NCBI GenBank assembly: GCA_963836405.1
Contig: CAWIJL010000013.1
Location: 124,001-188,000, forward strand
Direction of reading: 5' to 3'
DNA length: 64,000 nt
Source of the DNA: CAWIJJ01 sp963836405
Lineage (GTDB): Bacteria > Acidobacteriota > Terriglobia > Bryobacterales > Bryobacteraceae
Positions within the stretch are counted from its first letter, which is position 1. The number at the start of each line of letters is the position of its first letter. The position numbers were made by a program, and so were the translations under genes. This document shows, piece after piece, positions 23,571 to 31,684 of this stretch. The notes beneath the pieces are model-generated. The model was not told the origin of the DNA. It was given only the letters and a program-made list of their open reading frames with translations, and ran no database searches.

Positions 23571-26231
23571 CTATTCCCAACGCAGCGCGCGAAGCGGTTC
23601 CACCGAGGCTGCCCGGCGCGCCGGCGCCAGACAAGCGGCCGCGGCAACAAGCAGCAGGAAAGCGGGTGCGGCGATCAGCGTGACCCGATCGTGCGGGCCG
23701 ATTCCGTAAAGCAGGCTCGAGGCCACGCGGCCGGCAACCAACGCGAGCGCGATTCCTGGAATACAGCCCGCCAGTGTCAGGGTCAGCCCTTGCTTCAGCA
23801 CGCTACCGAGGACTCGTCCGCGTCCCGCGCCCAGCGCCATGCGGATGCCGATTTCGCGGGTGCGCCGCGCGACGGCGAAGCTGATCAGACCGTAAATTCC
23901 CACGCTCGCGATCGCCAGTCCCATGCATCCGGCCAGGCCGAAGAGGAGGGCGGCCATTCGCGGGAAGACGAGCGCGCGGGAGAGGTGCGCTTCCATGGTG
24001 CGGATGTCGAACACGGCGAGTTCGGGATCGACGTCACGGATGGCTTGCCGGACCGGCGCGGAAAAGCCCGCCGGGTTGCCGGCGGTACGGAGCACCAGCG
24101 TCATGCCGGTAAGTGAGTCGTTGCCTCGCAGTTCGCGACCGATCGGGAAATACAGGCAGGAACGCGGGTCCTCGCCGATGGACCGGATCTTGGTGGTTGC
24201 CACCACGGCGGCAATGCGGAGACTCCTTCCGAAGTACTGAATCCGGCGTCCGACGGCCGGTTGACCCGGAAAAGCTTTTGCGGCCGCAGCCTGGTTGACG
24301 ATGACGACATCGGAGGAAGGGCGCGCCTCGCGGAAGTCGGCGCCGGCGAGCAGGCGGATTCCGAGCGTGTCGAAGTATCCCGGCGATACCGAGTAGATAT
24401 CGGCGGGGATGGACTGTTCGACGGCCGCGTTTTCCGCCACAAATGTGTTCTGGGTGCCTTCCATGGTGAGGGGAACGCTGTCGCCGAGGCTGACGGATCG
24501 CACGCCGGGGATGGCTCGAACCCTGTCGAGTACGGCGTCCATCATGCGCGCGGTTGCTTCCGGCGGGTAGCCGTTCAAGCCGGGATCGAGGCCCACCAGT
24601 AGGAGGTTGCGATTGCCGAAACCGGGATCGATGCGGCGCGCCGATTCCAGGCTGCGCCAGAACAGTCCGGCGGAAACCAGGAGCAGCATGCTAATTGCGA
24701 CCTGCCCGATCACCAGGACATCGCGCAATCCGAAACGGCGCGAGCCGCCGAAGGCCCGCTCGTCTTTGAGTGCGCCGGTGAGGTCGCCACGCGTGGCGCG
24801 CAGCGCGGGCGCGAGGCCGAAGGCGACACCGCTGAGCGCGGAGAGGGCAGTACAGAAAAGCAACACGCGAAGATCGAGGGACAGCGAGAGGTCCACGGGC
24901 ATGGAGAGGGGAAGCTGAAGGCGGCCGAGTCCGGCGGCGCCGGCCTGTGCGATGGCGAAGCCCGCCGCGCCGCCGGACAGCGCGAGCACGGTACTCTCGG
25001 TGAGTAACTGGCGGATGAGCCGCCCGCGTCCGGCGCCGATCGCGAGGCGGGTGGCGATCTCCTTCCTGCGCGCCGCGGCCCGCGCGAGCAGGAGGTTCGC
25101 GACGTTTCCGCACGCGGCGAACAGCACCAATGCGGCGGCCGCGGAAAGCAGCAGGAAGAGCCCCAGCAGCATCTGGCGGGCGCCCGGGTTGGCGCGGCCC
25201 GCGCGCTCCACGTGAAAGGTGCGGTACCCGTTGCCGGAAGGGTTGCCTATGCGTTCGGCGACAACGCGCGCTTCCGCTGCCGCCTCGTCCATGGAGGCGC
25301 CCGCACGCAGCCGGGCGGTGGCATACAGCCAGTGGCTGTTCCGGTCGCGCAGGCGGTCTGCGTCCGCGGCCGCCTCTCCTAAGTCCCCGAGCATCGAGAA
25401 GGGAACCCAGAAGTCGGAGTAAAAGGTTCCATCGGTTCCGAGAAAGCCGGGGCCCGCGATGCCCGCAACCGCCACCTTTCGTCCATTCCAATCGATGGTG
25501 CGGCCAACGATGGCCGGGTCGGCTGCGAATCGCGTCCGCCACAGCCGGTTGCTCAGCACGATGGCAGGGGCTTCGCCGGGACGGTCATCCTTCGCCGCGT
25601 CGAAGCCGCGTCCGGCGGCGAATTCCGGCCGGACAATGTCGAAGTAGTTTGCCGATACGACCGATCCCCAATACCTTTGGGCATCGCCGCCGCTCGAGAT
25701 TGCGGCGGGGACGGACTCGACGAAGGCGGTGATCCCGTGGAAGGAACGCGTCTGCCGCAGGTCCTCGATTTCGGGATAGGAGAGGGACTGGCCGATTTTG
25801 CCGCGGCGGAGACTGGCGCCGGTGATATTCGCCAGACCGGACGGATCGGCTACCGGGAGGGGCTGCAGCACGGCGCGATTGGCGATGCCGAAGATGAGGG
25901 AACAGGCGCCGATGCCGAGCGCGGTGGAAAGCACGGCCGCGGCGGCGAACCCCGGCTGCCTGCCGATGCTGCGCAAGGCGAATTGCGCATCCTGCGCGAG
26001 ATCGCCGGGCCAGCGGCCAAGCCAGGCGGTGCGCGATTCCTCCTGTTGCAGGGTTCGATTGCCGAATTGCCGCCGCGCGGCGCCTCGGGCCTGGGATTCA
26101 CTCATGCCATCCTCCATCAGTTCCCCGGTTTTCATGGCGAGGTGGAATTCCATCTCCTCGCGCAAAGCCCGGCCGCGCTCCTCGCGGTGCAACCAATAGC
26201 GGAACCGCCGCTGCCAACGCTTCCACATCAT
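23571..26231 (-). CDS. Acidobacterial duplicated orphan permease (ADOP)
   Basis: An 886-residue permease with the ADOP soluble prefix (residues 1-85, with REEMEFHLAMKTGELMEDGM and a QARGAARRQFGN motif) and two MacB_PCD/FtsX units. The post-TM motifs are ARRKEIATRLAIGAGRGRL near 400 and RRTREIGIRMALGAGRGR near 800. Its start overlaps the PadR stop by 4 bp. It is a paralogue of the 17324-19987 gene with clearly different sequence, so it is not a recent duplication. Confidence 0.88.
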   Translation of the reverse strand: MMWKRWQRRFRYWLHREERGRALREEMEFHLAMKTGELMEDGMSESQARGAARRQFGNRTLQQEESRTAWLGRWPGDLAQDAQFALRSIGRQPGFAAAAVLSTALGIGACSLIFGIANRAVLQPLPVADPSGLANITGASLRRGKIGQSLSYPEIEDLRQTRSFHGITAFVESVPAAISSGGDAQRYWGSVVSANYFDIVRPEFAAGRGFDAAKDDRPGEAPAIVLSNRLWRTRFAADPAIVGRTIDWNGRKVAVAGIAGPGFLGTDGTFYSDFWVPFSMLGDLGEAAADADRLRDRNSHWLYATARLRAGASMDEAAAEARVVAERIGNPSGNGYRTFHVERAGRANPGARQMLLGLFLLLSAAAALVLFAACGNVANLLLARAAARRKEIATRLAIGAGRGRLIRQLLTESTVLALSGGAAGFAIAQAGAAGLGRLQLPLSMPVDLSLSLDLRVLLFCTALSALSGVAFGLAPALRATRGDLTGALKDERAFGGSRRFGLRDVLVIGQVAISMLLLVSAGLFWRSLESARRIDPGFGNRNLLLVGLDPGLNGYPPEATARMMDAVLDRVRAIPGVRSVSLGDSVPLTMEGTQNTFVAENAAVEQSIPADIYSVSPGYFDTLGIRLLAGADFREARPSSDVVIVNQAAAAKAFPGQPAVGRRIQYFGRSLRIAAVVATTKIRSIGEDPRSCLYFPIGRELRGNDSLTGMTLVLRTAGNPAGFSAPVRQAIRDVDPELAVFDIRTMEAHLSRALVFPRMAALLFGLAGCMGLAIASVGIYGLISFAVARRTREIGIRMALGAGRGRVLGSVLKQGLTLTLAGCIPGIALALVAGRVASSLLYGIGPHDRVTLIAAPAFLLLVAAAACLAPARRAASVEPLRALRWE

Positions 26232-26554
26232 GCCATCCCCATTACGCGCGCGATGGCGCCTGTCATCTGCCGGTAGCGCGCCGTTTCCGACGCGAGGGCT
26301 TTGCGGCCCTCCGCGGTCAGTTTGTAGAAACGCGCGCGCCGGTTATTCGCGGACTGTCCCCATTCGCCCTCGACCCAGCCGTTCAATTCCAGTCGTTGCA
26401 GGGCGGGGTACAGGGAGCCTTCCTCCACCTGCAAAACGTCCTCGGAGAGTTGACGCAGCCGTTGCGCGATGGCATAGCCGTGGAGCGTGCCGCGAGTCAG
26501 GGTTTTGAGCACCATCATGTCGAGGGTGCCGGGAAACAGCTCATTCTTTCCCAT
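26228..26554 (-). CDS. PadR family transcriptional regulator
   Basis: A PadR winged-helix protein of 108 residues from ATG at 26554, or 110 residues from TTG at 26560. It contains LDMMVLKTLTRGTLHGYAI, the recognition region VEEGSLYPALQRLELNGWV, and a C-terminal dimerisation helix. Neither start has a Shine-Dalgarno sequence, but TATACT lies 10 nt upstream of the ATG on the minus strand (26570-26565), consistent with a very short or absent leader. It probably represses itself and the overlapping ADOP gene. Confidence 0.9.
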   Translation of the reverse strand: MGKNELFPGTLDMMVLKTLTRGTLHGYAIAQRLRQLSEDVLQVEEGSLYPALQRLELNGWVEGEWGQSANNRRARFYKLTAEGRKALASETARYRQMTGAIARVMGMA

Positions 26555-26661
26555 AGACAATCTGAGTATACGGCCGCGCTGCGCAGGATGTTCCAGAAAT
26601 AAATTTGAAAGCCGTTATGGTTGCCGGGCGTCGCTTCCGCTTAAGCGGGCAGGAGGGGGAA

Positions 26662-27252
26662 ATGAAGTTCGGTTTCGCAACTTGCCTGATGTTCGTAGCG
26701 ACCACAGCGAGCGGAAGAGACCTGCGACCGGCGATCACCGTTTATGTGAGAGGCGAAGCGAGAGTTCCGCCCGGTGTTGAGGTAAGCGCGATGCGGCGCC
26801 TGCAGCAGATCCTGGCGCAAGCCGGCATCCAAATGGCGTGGAGGTCCGGAGAGCCGCCGGCCACACCTGACGCCACCTTGGCCATCCGCGTCGAATTCAA
26901 GGACGCCACTCCCGCCCGCTTCCACCCGGGTGCCCTGGGAATGACGGAGCCTTTCGCGCCCGGCATTCCCCGGATCACCATCCTGTACGATCGCATACAA
27001 GATGCCACGATGGGACGGCCCACTCTGATGAATGTCGTCCTGGCTCACGTGCTGGCGCATGAGATCGGGCACGCTCTTACCAGGACGGATGCCCACTCGG
27101 ATAGCGGCGTGATGAAGGCTCACTGGGACAGCAGCGACTTCGACAGGATGGCACGGGGACAACTCCGGTATACGGATAGCGAACGCGATTCGATGGAGCG
27201 GCGCATCGAGGACGCGCGGCGCAGCACGCAGTCGGGGGCGGTCTCCCGGTGA
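26662..27252 (+). CDS. Small metzincin-like zinc protease, secreted
   Basis: ATG at 26662 follows AGGAGGGGGAA, much better than the in-frame ATG at 26605. The 196-residue product has a short signal peptide (to about ASG, residue 18). It carries HEIGHALTRTDAH, where H133, E134 and H137 form HExxH and D143 sits at the third metzincin ligand position. SGVM151 resembles a Met-turn. The usual glycine of HExxHxxGxxH/D is Thr140. A zinc peptidase acting outside the cytoplasm is likely; the target is unknown. It is followed 27 bp later by the kinase-like gene. Confidence 0.65.
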   Translation: MKFGFATCLMFVATTASGRDLRPAITVYVRGEARVPPGVEVSAMRRLQQILAQAGIQMAWRSGEPPATPDATLAIRVEFKDATPARFHPGALGMTEPFAPGIPRITILYDRIQDATMGRPTLMNVVLAHVLAHEIGHALTRTDAHSDSGVMKAHWDSSDFDRMARGQLRYTDSERDSMERRIEDARRSTQSGAVSR

Positions 27253-27279
27253 AACTGTTGTAAACTTCAACCCACGGCG

Positions 27280-29994
27280 ATGACTCCCGAAAGCTGGCGA
27301 AAGGTCGAGGATCTGTATCACGCAGCGCTCGAGCGTGAACCCGGCGAGCGCGGCGCTTACCTGGCCGCTGCCTGCGCGGATGTGGCGGTGCGGCGGGAGG
27401 TGGAGTCGCTTTTGGAGCAGCCGCAGTCGGGCGTGCTGAAAACGCGGGAAGGCATCATCGAAAGTCCTGCCACGGATCTTCTGGGGGCCGGGAGTCTGGG
27501 ACCATACCGCGTTCTCAGCCGCATTGGAGCGGGCAGCCTGGGGGTGGCTTTCAAAGCCCGAGATACCCGCAACGGCCGCATCGTGGTGTTGAAGATCGGA
27601 ATGGCGCCCTTCAGCAGCCAATTCGAGCGCGACTCCCGCGAGGTGGCGAGCCTCCAGCATCCACATGTATGCGCGGTGCTCGAGGTAGGCGCTTATTACC
27701 TGGTAATGGAGTATGTGGAAGGTAAGCCGCTGCACGGGCCGATCGCTCAAGCCGAGGCTTTGCGTCTTGCCGCGCAGATTGCGGCAGCACTGGATGCCGC
27801 GCACCGGCGCGGAATCGTGCACGGCAATTTGAAGGCGACGAACGTCCTGGTAACGAAATCGGGCATCAAGATTCTGGATTTCGGCGGCGCGATGGGTCCG
27901 GGCGCGGGAGAAGCGGACAAGGACCGGTACCAGTCTCCCGAGCAGGGAGCAGGCAGGCCGGCGGATGCCCGCAGCGACATCTATGCGTTTGGCCTGCTGT
28001 TGTACGAGCTATTGACTGGCCGCCCGGCAGCGATGAATGCGCCGGCTGGGGGCGAGACGTTGCGTGTGGCTTCGGCGTCCGCGGGGGTGAATCGGGTTCT
28101 GCACCGGTGCCTCGCCGCCGACCCGGAAGAACGCTGGCAATCGGCGCGCGACCTGCATGCGGAACTGGAGTGGGTGGCCAGGGATCCGGACCCCGCACCG
28201 CGGCGGCAGGGACGGCGCCGGCAGGCGGTTCTCAACCGGGCAGGCATCGTCATAGTGGCCGTCGCCGCTGTGATCGCGGGCTTCGTTTTTTTGCGGCGGC
28301 CTCAGGCGGCGCCGGAGCCGGCGCAAGTCACGATTGCCCTTCCGGCGGGCTTGCGTATGACGGCGGACGAATCTGCGCCGCAAATGGCGCTTTCCCCCGA
28401 CGGGCGGAATCTCGCCCTGGTGCTGGTGGACGGCGAGGGCCGGTCGACTATGTGGCTGAGGCCGTTCAATACGGGCGACCTTGAGCCTATCGACGATACG
28501 GATGGCGCGGAATTGCCGTTCTGGTCTCCGGATTCGCAGAATCTCGGCTTCTTCGCCGGTGGCAAGCTCAAGGTGATTCCCGTGGACGGCGGTTCGGCGG
28601 CCCCGCTTGCCGACGCATTTGCGCCGCGGGGAGGAACGTGGAACGCGGCCGGTGACATATTGTTTGCGAGCGGCCCGCCCGGAGCCTATTGGACCTTTAT
28701 CCAGCGTACTTCCAACACGGGCTCCGACCCGAAGCCGGTGACGCGGGTGGCTGCCAACTCGGGCGAACCGGGGCAAGGGTGGCCGCAGTTTCTTCCGGAC
28801 GGACGCCGGTTTCTGTATTGGAGTTCGGGCGCAAGTCCGGAGCAGACGGGCATCTACACAGGCTCGCTCGACTCGGCGGAGCGGCGCTTTCTGGTGTCCA
28901 CTCCGAACCGCGCCCAGTTCCTGCCGCCGGACCGTCTGCTGTACCTGCGCGACGGCATCCTCTACCTTCAACGTGCCGATCTGCAACGCTGCCGGCTGTT
29001 AGGGAGTCCGGTGGCGGTCACGGGGGAGGTGAGCGCGGCGGAGTCGGGCGGCGCCGCGTTTTCGGTTTCGTCGAACGCAGCGCTTGTGTACCGGGCGGGG
29101 CTTCGCTCGGCGCGGCTGCGCTGGTTCGCTCCAGACGGAAAAGGCCTGGAGGCCGTCTCCGGGCGTTCTTCGTACGCCGGGTTGCGGCTGTCGCCGGACG
29201 GGCGGCGCGCCGTGCTGGAGATCGCGAACCCGCAGGCGCGCTTCATACCGGGCGCAGGCCGCGAGTCAAGCCTTTGGCTGCTCGATCTCTCGGACCTGGC
29301 GCTGGTCCGCCTGACGTTCGGCGAAGGGGTTCGTCACACGGGAGCGGCCTGGTCTTCCGATTCGAATCAAATCGCGTTCGTGGACATTCCCGCCGGCGGG
29401 CCGCGCCGTCTGAAGATTCTGAGGCTCGGGCAGGACTCCGCCCGCGTGGTCTACACGACGCCGGATCCGCTGATGCTGGACGACTGGTCGCCGGACGGCA
29501 AGCTGTTGCTCGCGCAAAACGGCGAGAACGGTCCTCTGGTTTCCATACCTGCCGCGGGTGGGAACCCGTCGGTGCTGGCCGATATGCCGTACCGGAAGGG
29601 CCAGTTCCGCTTTTCGCGGGACGGCAATTGGGTGGCTTACAACTCCGCGGAATCGGGGCGGATGGAAGTGTTTGTGGCGGCCTATCCCTTCACGGGTGTG
29701 AAGCGGCGCGTGTCGGCGGAAGGCGGCTGCAACCCGATCTGGAGGAAAGACGGCAACGAATTGTTTTACCTCTCGCTTGCCGGAGACGTGGTTGCGGTCC
29801 CTTTCCCGACGCAGGCCGACGCCGATTCGTTCGACGCGCGCACGCTGTTTCATGCGGCTGAACCCTTGACCTGCGGCGACGACAGGTATGCGGTCTCGCC
29901 GGGCGCAGACAGGTTTCTGGCGCTCGAGCCCGCGGCCGGAGCCGGGGCTGAAAACCTGCACGTGGTTCTGAATTTCGATATCGCGAAACGGTGA
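27280..29994 (+). CDS. Membrane protein kinase-like protein with TolB-type propeller; probable pseudokinase
   Basis: A 904-residue protein. Residues 75-310 form a Ser/Thr kinase fold with glycine loop GAGSLG, VVLK (K105), and DFG at 200-202. The catalytic loop reads HGNLKATN, with N183 where HRD kinases have Asp, so phosphotransfer is probably lost. A TM helix lies at about 323-342. Residues 350-904 are WD40-like/TolB repeats (SPDGRNLALV, SPDSQNLGFF, SPDGRRAVLE, SRDGNWVAYN) outside the membrane. This kinase-TM-propeller layout is common in Acidobacteria. It converges with the ECF sigma gene with a 2-bp gap. Confidence 0.85.
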   Translation: MTPESWRKVEDLYHAALEREPGERGAYLAAACADVAVRREVESLLEQPQSGVLKTREGIIESPATDLLGAGSLGPYRVLSRIGAGSLGVAFKARDTRNGRIVVLKIGMAPFSSQFERDSREVASLQHPHVCAVLEVGAYYLVMEYVEGKPLHGPIAQAEALRLAAQIAAALDAAHRRGIVHGNLKATNVLVTKSGIKILDFGGAMGPGAGEADKDRYQSPEQGAGRPADARSDIYAFGLLLYELLTGRPAAMNAPAGGETLRVASASAGVNRVLHRCLAADPEERWQSARDLHAELEWVARDPDPAPRRQGRRRQAVLNRAGIVIVAVAAVIAGFVFLRRPQAAPEPAQVTIALPAGLRMTADESAPQMALSPDGRNLALVLVDGEGRSTMWLRPFNTGDLEPIDDTDGAELPFWSPDSQNLGFFAGGKLKVIPVDGGSAAPLADAFAPRGGTWNAAGDILFASGPPGAYWTFIQRTSNTGSDPKPVTRVAANSGEPGQGWPQFLPDGRRFLYWSSGASPEQTGIYTGSLDSAERRFLVSTPNRAQFLPPDRLLYLRDGILYLQRADLQRCRLLGSPVAVTGEVSAAESGGAAFSVSSNAALVYRAGLRSARLRWFAPDGKGLEAVSGRSSYAGLRLSPDGRRAVLEIANPQARFIPGAGRESSLWLLDLSDLALVRLTFGEGVRHTGAAWSSDSNQIAFVDIPAGGPRRLKILRLGQDSARVVYTTPDPLMLDDWSPDGKLLLAQNGENGPLVSIPAAGGNPSVLADMPYRKGQFRFSRDGNWVAYNSAESGRMEVFVAAYPFTGVKRRVSAEGGCNPIWRKDGNELFYLSLAGDVVAVPFPTQADADSFDARTLFHAAEPLTCGDDRYAVSPGADRFLALEPAAGAGAENLHVVLNFDIAKR

Positions 29995-29996
29995 GG

Positions 29997-30563
29997 TCAA
30001 TGCGACATTTCGCGCATTAGCCAGGCGCGCGCCAGCTTCCAGTCGCGCTGCACGGTGGGCTCGGAGACCTTGAGCACGGCGGCGGTCTCTTCCACGCTCA
30101 GGCCGCCGAAGAAGCGCAGTTCGACGACGCGGGCCTTGCGCGGATCGATTTTGGCGAGTGCTTCCAGCGAATCGTCGAGCGCGATCAACTCCTGGCCGCG
30201 GTCCTCCAAGGAATCCACGGATTCGTTGAGGGTGAGGTGCACGGCGCCGCCGCCGCGTTTTTCCGAGTGGCGGTTGCGCGCTGCGTCCACCAGAATGCGG
30301 CGCATGATGGTGGCGGAGACGGCGAAGAAATGGGCGCGGTCCTGCCAGTCCCGGCCGGGCGCATCCACCAGGCGGATGAAGGCTTCGTTCACCAGGGCGG
30401 TGGTCTGAAGCGTGCCACCCGGCGTTTCCTTGCGCATGAAGCGGTGCGCCGTCTGGTGGAGCTCGTCGTACACAAGAGGCGCGAGGCGGTCCAAGGCTTT
30501 GGAATCGCCGGCTTCCCACGCTTTGAGAAGACGAGTCACATCGGAGGAATCGTCAGGTTCCAT
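29997..30563 (-). CDS. ECF-type RNA polymerase sigma factor (TIGR02999-like)
   Basis: A 188-residue sigma factor. Region 2 lies at about 30-100 (YDELHQTAHRFMRKE, TTALVNEAFIRLVD, FFAVSATIMRRILVDAAR), and region 4 at about 130-185 (RKARVVELRFFGGLSVEETA, SEPTVQRDWKLARAWL). The ILVDAARNRHSEKRGGG signature marks the ECF group enriched in Acidobacteria and Planctomycetes that is often linked to Ser/Thr kinases. No anti-sigma factor gene is adjacent, and the convergent kinase-like gene is the obvious candidate partner (inference). Confidence 0.92.
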   Translation of the reverse strand: MEPDDSSDVTRLLKAWEAGDSKALDRLAPLVYDELHQTAHRFMRKETPGGTLQTTALVNEAFIRLVDAPGRDWQDRAHFFAVSATIMRRILVDAARNRHSEKRGGGAVHLTLNESVDSLEDRGQELIALDDSLEALAKIDPRKARVVELRFFGGLSVEETAAVLKVSEPTVQRDWKLARAWLMREMSH

Positions 30564-30575
30564 CGACGAGGGCTT

Positions 30576-31604
30576 TCACTCCCGCTGCCCGATCACGATC
30601 GTGTGAGGTCCGGTGGGGACCGGGTGCGCCTCCACGCGCACGAGGCCGGCCTCCTGGTACATGCTCTCATATTCGCGGAACGTGTAGGCATCGCCCGAGG
30701 CGGTGGAGGCAAGCATAGTAAGGCTAAAACCGGCCGCCATGGGCGGGCTCACGCGATCTTCGTCAGGCACAAATTCGAGGGCCGCGACCCTGCCGCCCGC
30801 CGTCAGGGCGGCGCGGGATTTTTGGAGAAGCCCCACGCAGGTGGTGCGATCGAAGTGGTGGAGAAAGTTGGTGAGCAGCACAATGTCGTAGGGCCCACCG
30901 AAATCCACTTCGAAGGCGCTGCCCGGCAGCAGTTCGTAGCGTTCCAGAACGCCTGCTCTGGCAGCATTCATCTTGGCCACCTCGAGCACCGCGGGCCAGT
31001 CGAGCGCCGTTACCTGCGCGCGCGGGTTCTGTTTGGCCGTTTCGATGCCGAACAGCCCGTGCCCGGCGGCGATGTCGAGCACGCGGACGGGCCCGGAGAA
31101 ACCATCGAGCGCGATTTGGCCCAACGGTGCGGCCATGGGCGCCATCATCGGCGCCATGCTGTGGGCGAACTCCACCCACACGGGGTTTTCGGGCGCAACA
31201 GAGCCTTCGCCATCGAGGGTGGTGCGGCCGTTGCGGACGATATCGGCAAGGTGATTGTACGGCTCCTGCATGGCGGGCAACGCCAGGAAGCGGGCCGTGG
31301 ACGCCACCGAGGAGGGCGAGGACGGGTCCAGAAACAGCCGGCTCGTGGGCGTGTGACGGTACGTGCCATCGGCCTTTTCGAGCAGGCCCATGATGGTCAG
31401 GAAATCGCAGAGGATCCGAATGCCGCGTTCGGAAGCGGAGCATTTACGGGCCAGGGTGGCGACGTCGCCGGGACCTTCGCCGACCGCGCGAAACAGGTCG
31501 AGTTCGATGCCGGCGCGAAGGGCGGCGGAGCGTTGGTGCGAGAGGAGCAGGTCGAAGATCAGTCCGGGCGACGGAGGCGTCCCCGTTTGAGGTGCAGGTG
31601 TCAT
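30576..31604 (-). CDS. SAM-dependent O-methyltransferase, acetylserotonin-OMT-like
   Basis: A 342-residue protein from ATG at 31604 (AGGA box 10 nt upstream); an upstream start at 31646 lacks support. Residues 15-100 form the winged-helix dimerisation domain of the Methyltransf_2 family (LLLSHQRSAALRAGIELDLF). Residues 175-340 form the Rossmann domain with SAM motif I VLDIAAGHGLFG, then TALDWPAVLEVAK and DIVLLTNFLHHFD. It probably methylates a small secondary metabolite. It starts 12 bp upstream of the ECF sigma gene on the same strand and may be its operon leader. Confidence 0.85.
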   Translation of the reverse strand: MTPAPQTGTPPSPGLIFDLLLSHQRSAALRAGIELDLFRAVGEGPGDVATLARKCSASERGIRILCDFLTIMGLLEKADGTYRHTPTSRLFLDPSSPSSVASTARFLALPAMQEPYNHLADIVRNGRTTLDGEGSVAPENPVWVEFAHSMAPMMAPMAAPLGQIALDGFSGPVRVLDIAAGHGLFGIETAKQNPRAQVTALDWPAVLEVAKMNAARAGVLERYELLPGSAFEVDFGGPYDIVLLTNFLHHFDRTTCVGLLQKSRAALTAGGRVAALEFVPDEDRVSPPMAAGFSLTMLASTASGDAYTFREYESMYQEAGLVRVEAHPVPTGPHTIVIGQRE

Positions 31605-31684
31605 GACAGCATCATCCTTTGACCGCATTATAGACCGGGCGGTCAAACACGGTGTTCGATACGGCCGCAGAGATGTGGAGGCGC

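Noticed and set aside
26565..26600. ECF-type promoter (GGAAC...CGTA) ahead of the second padR gene
   Set aside because: A single weak match with no second site near the ECF sigma factor; chance is more likely.
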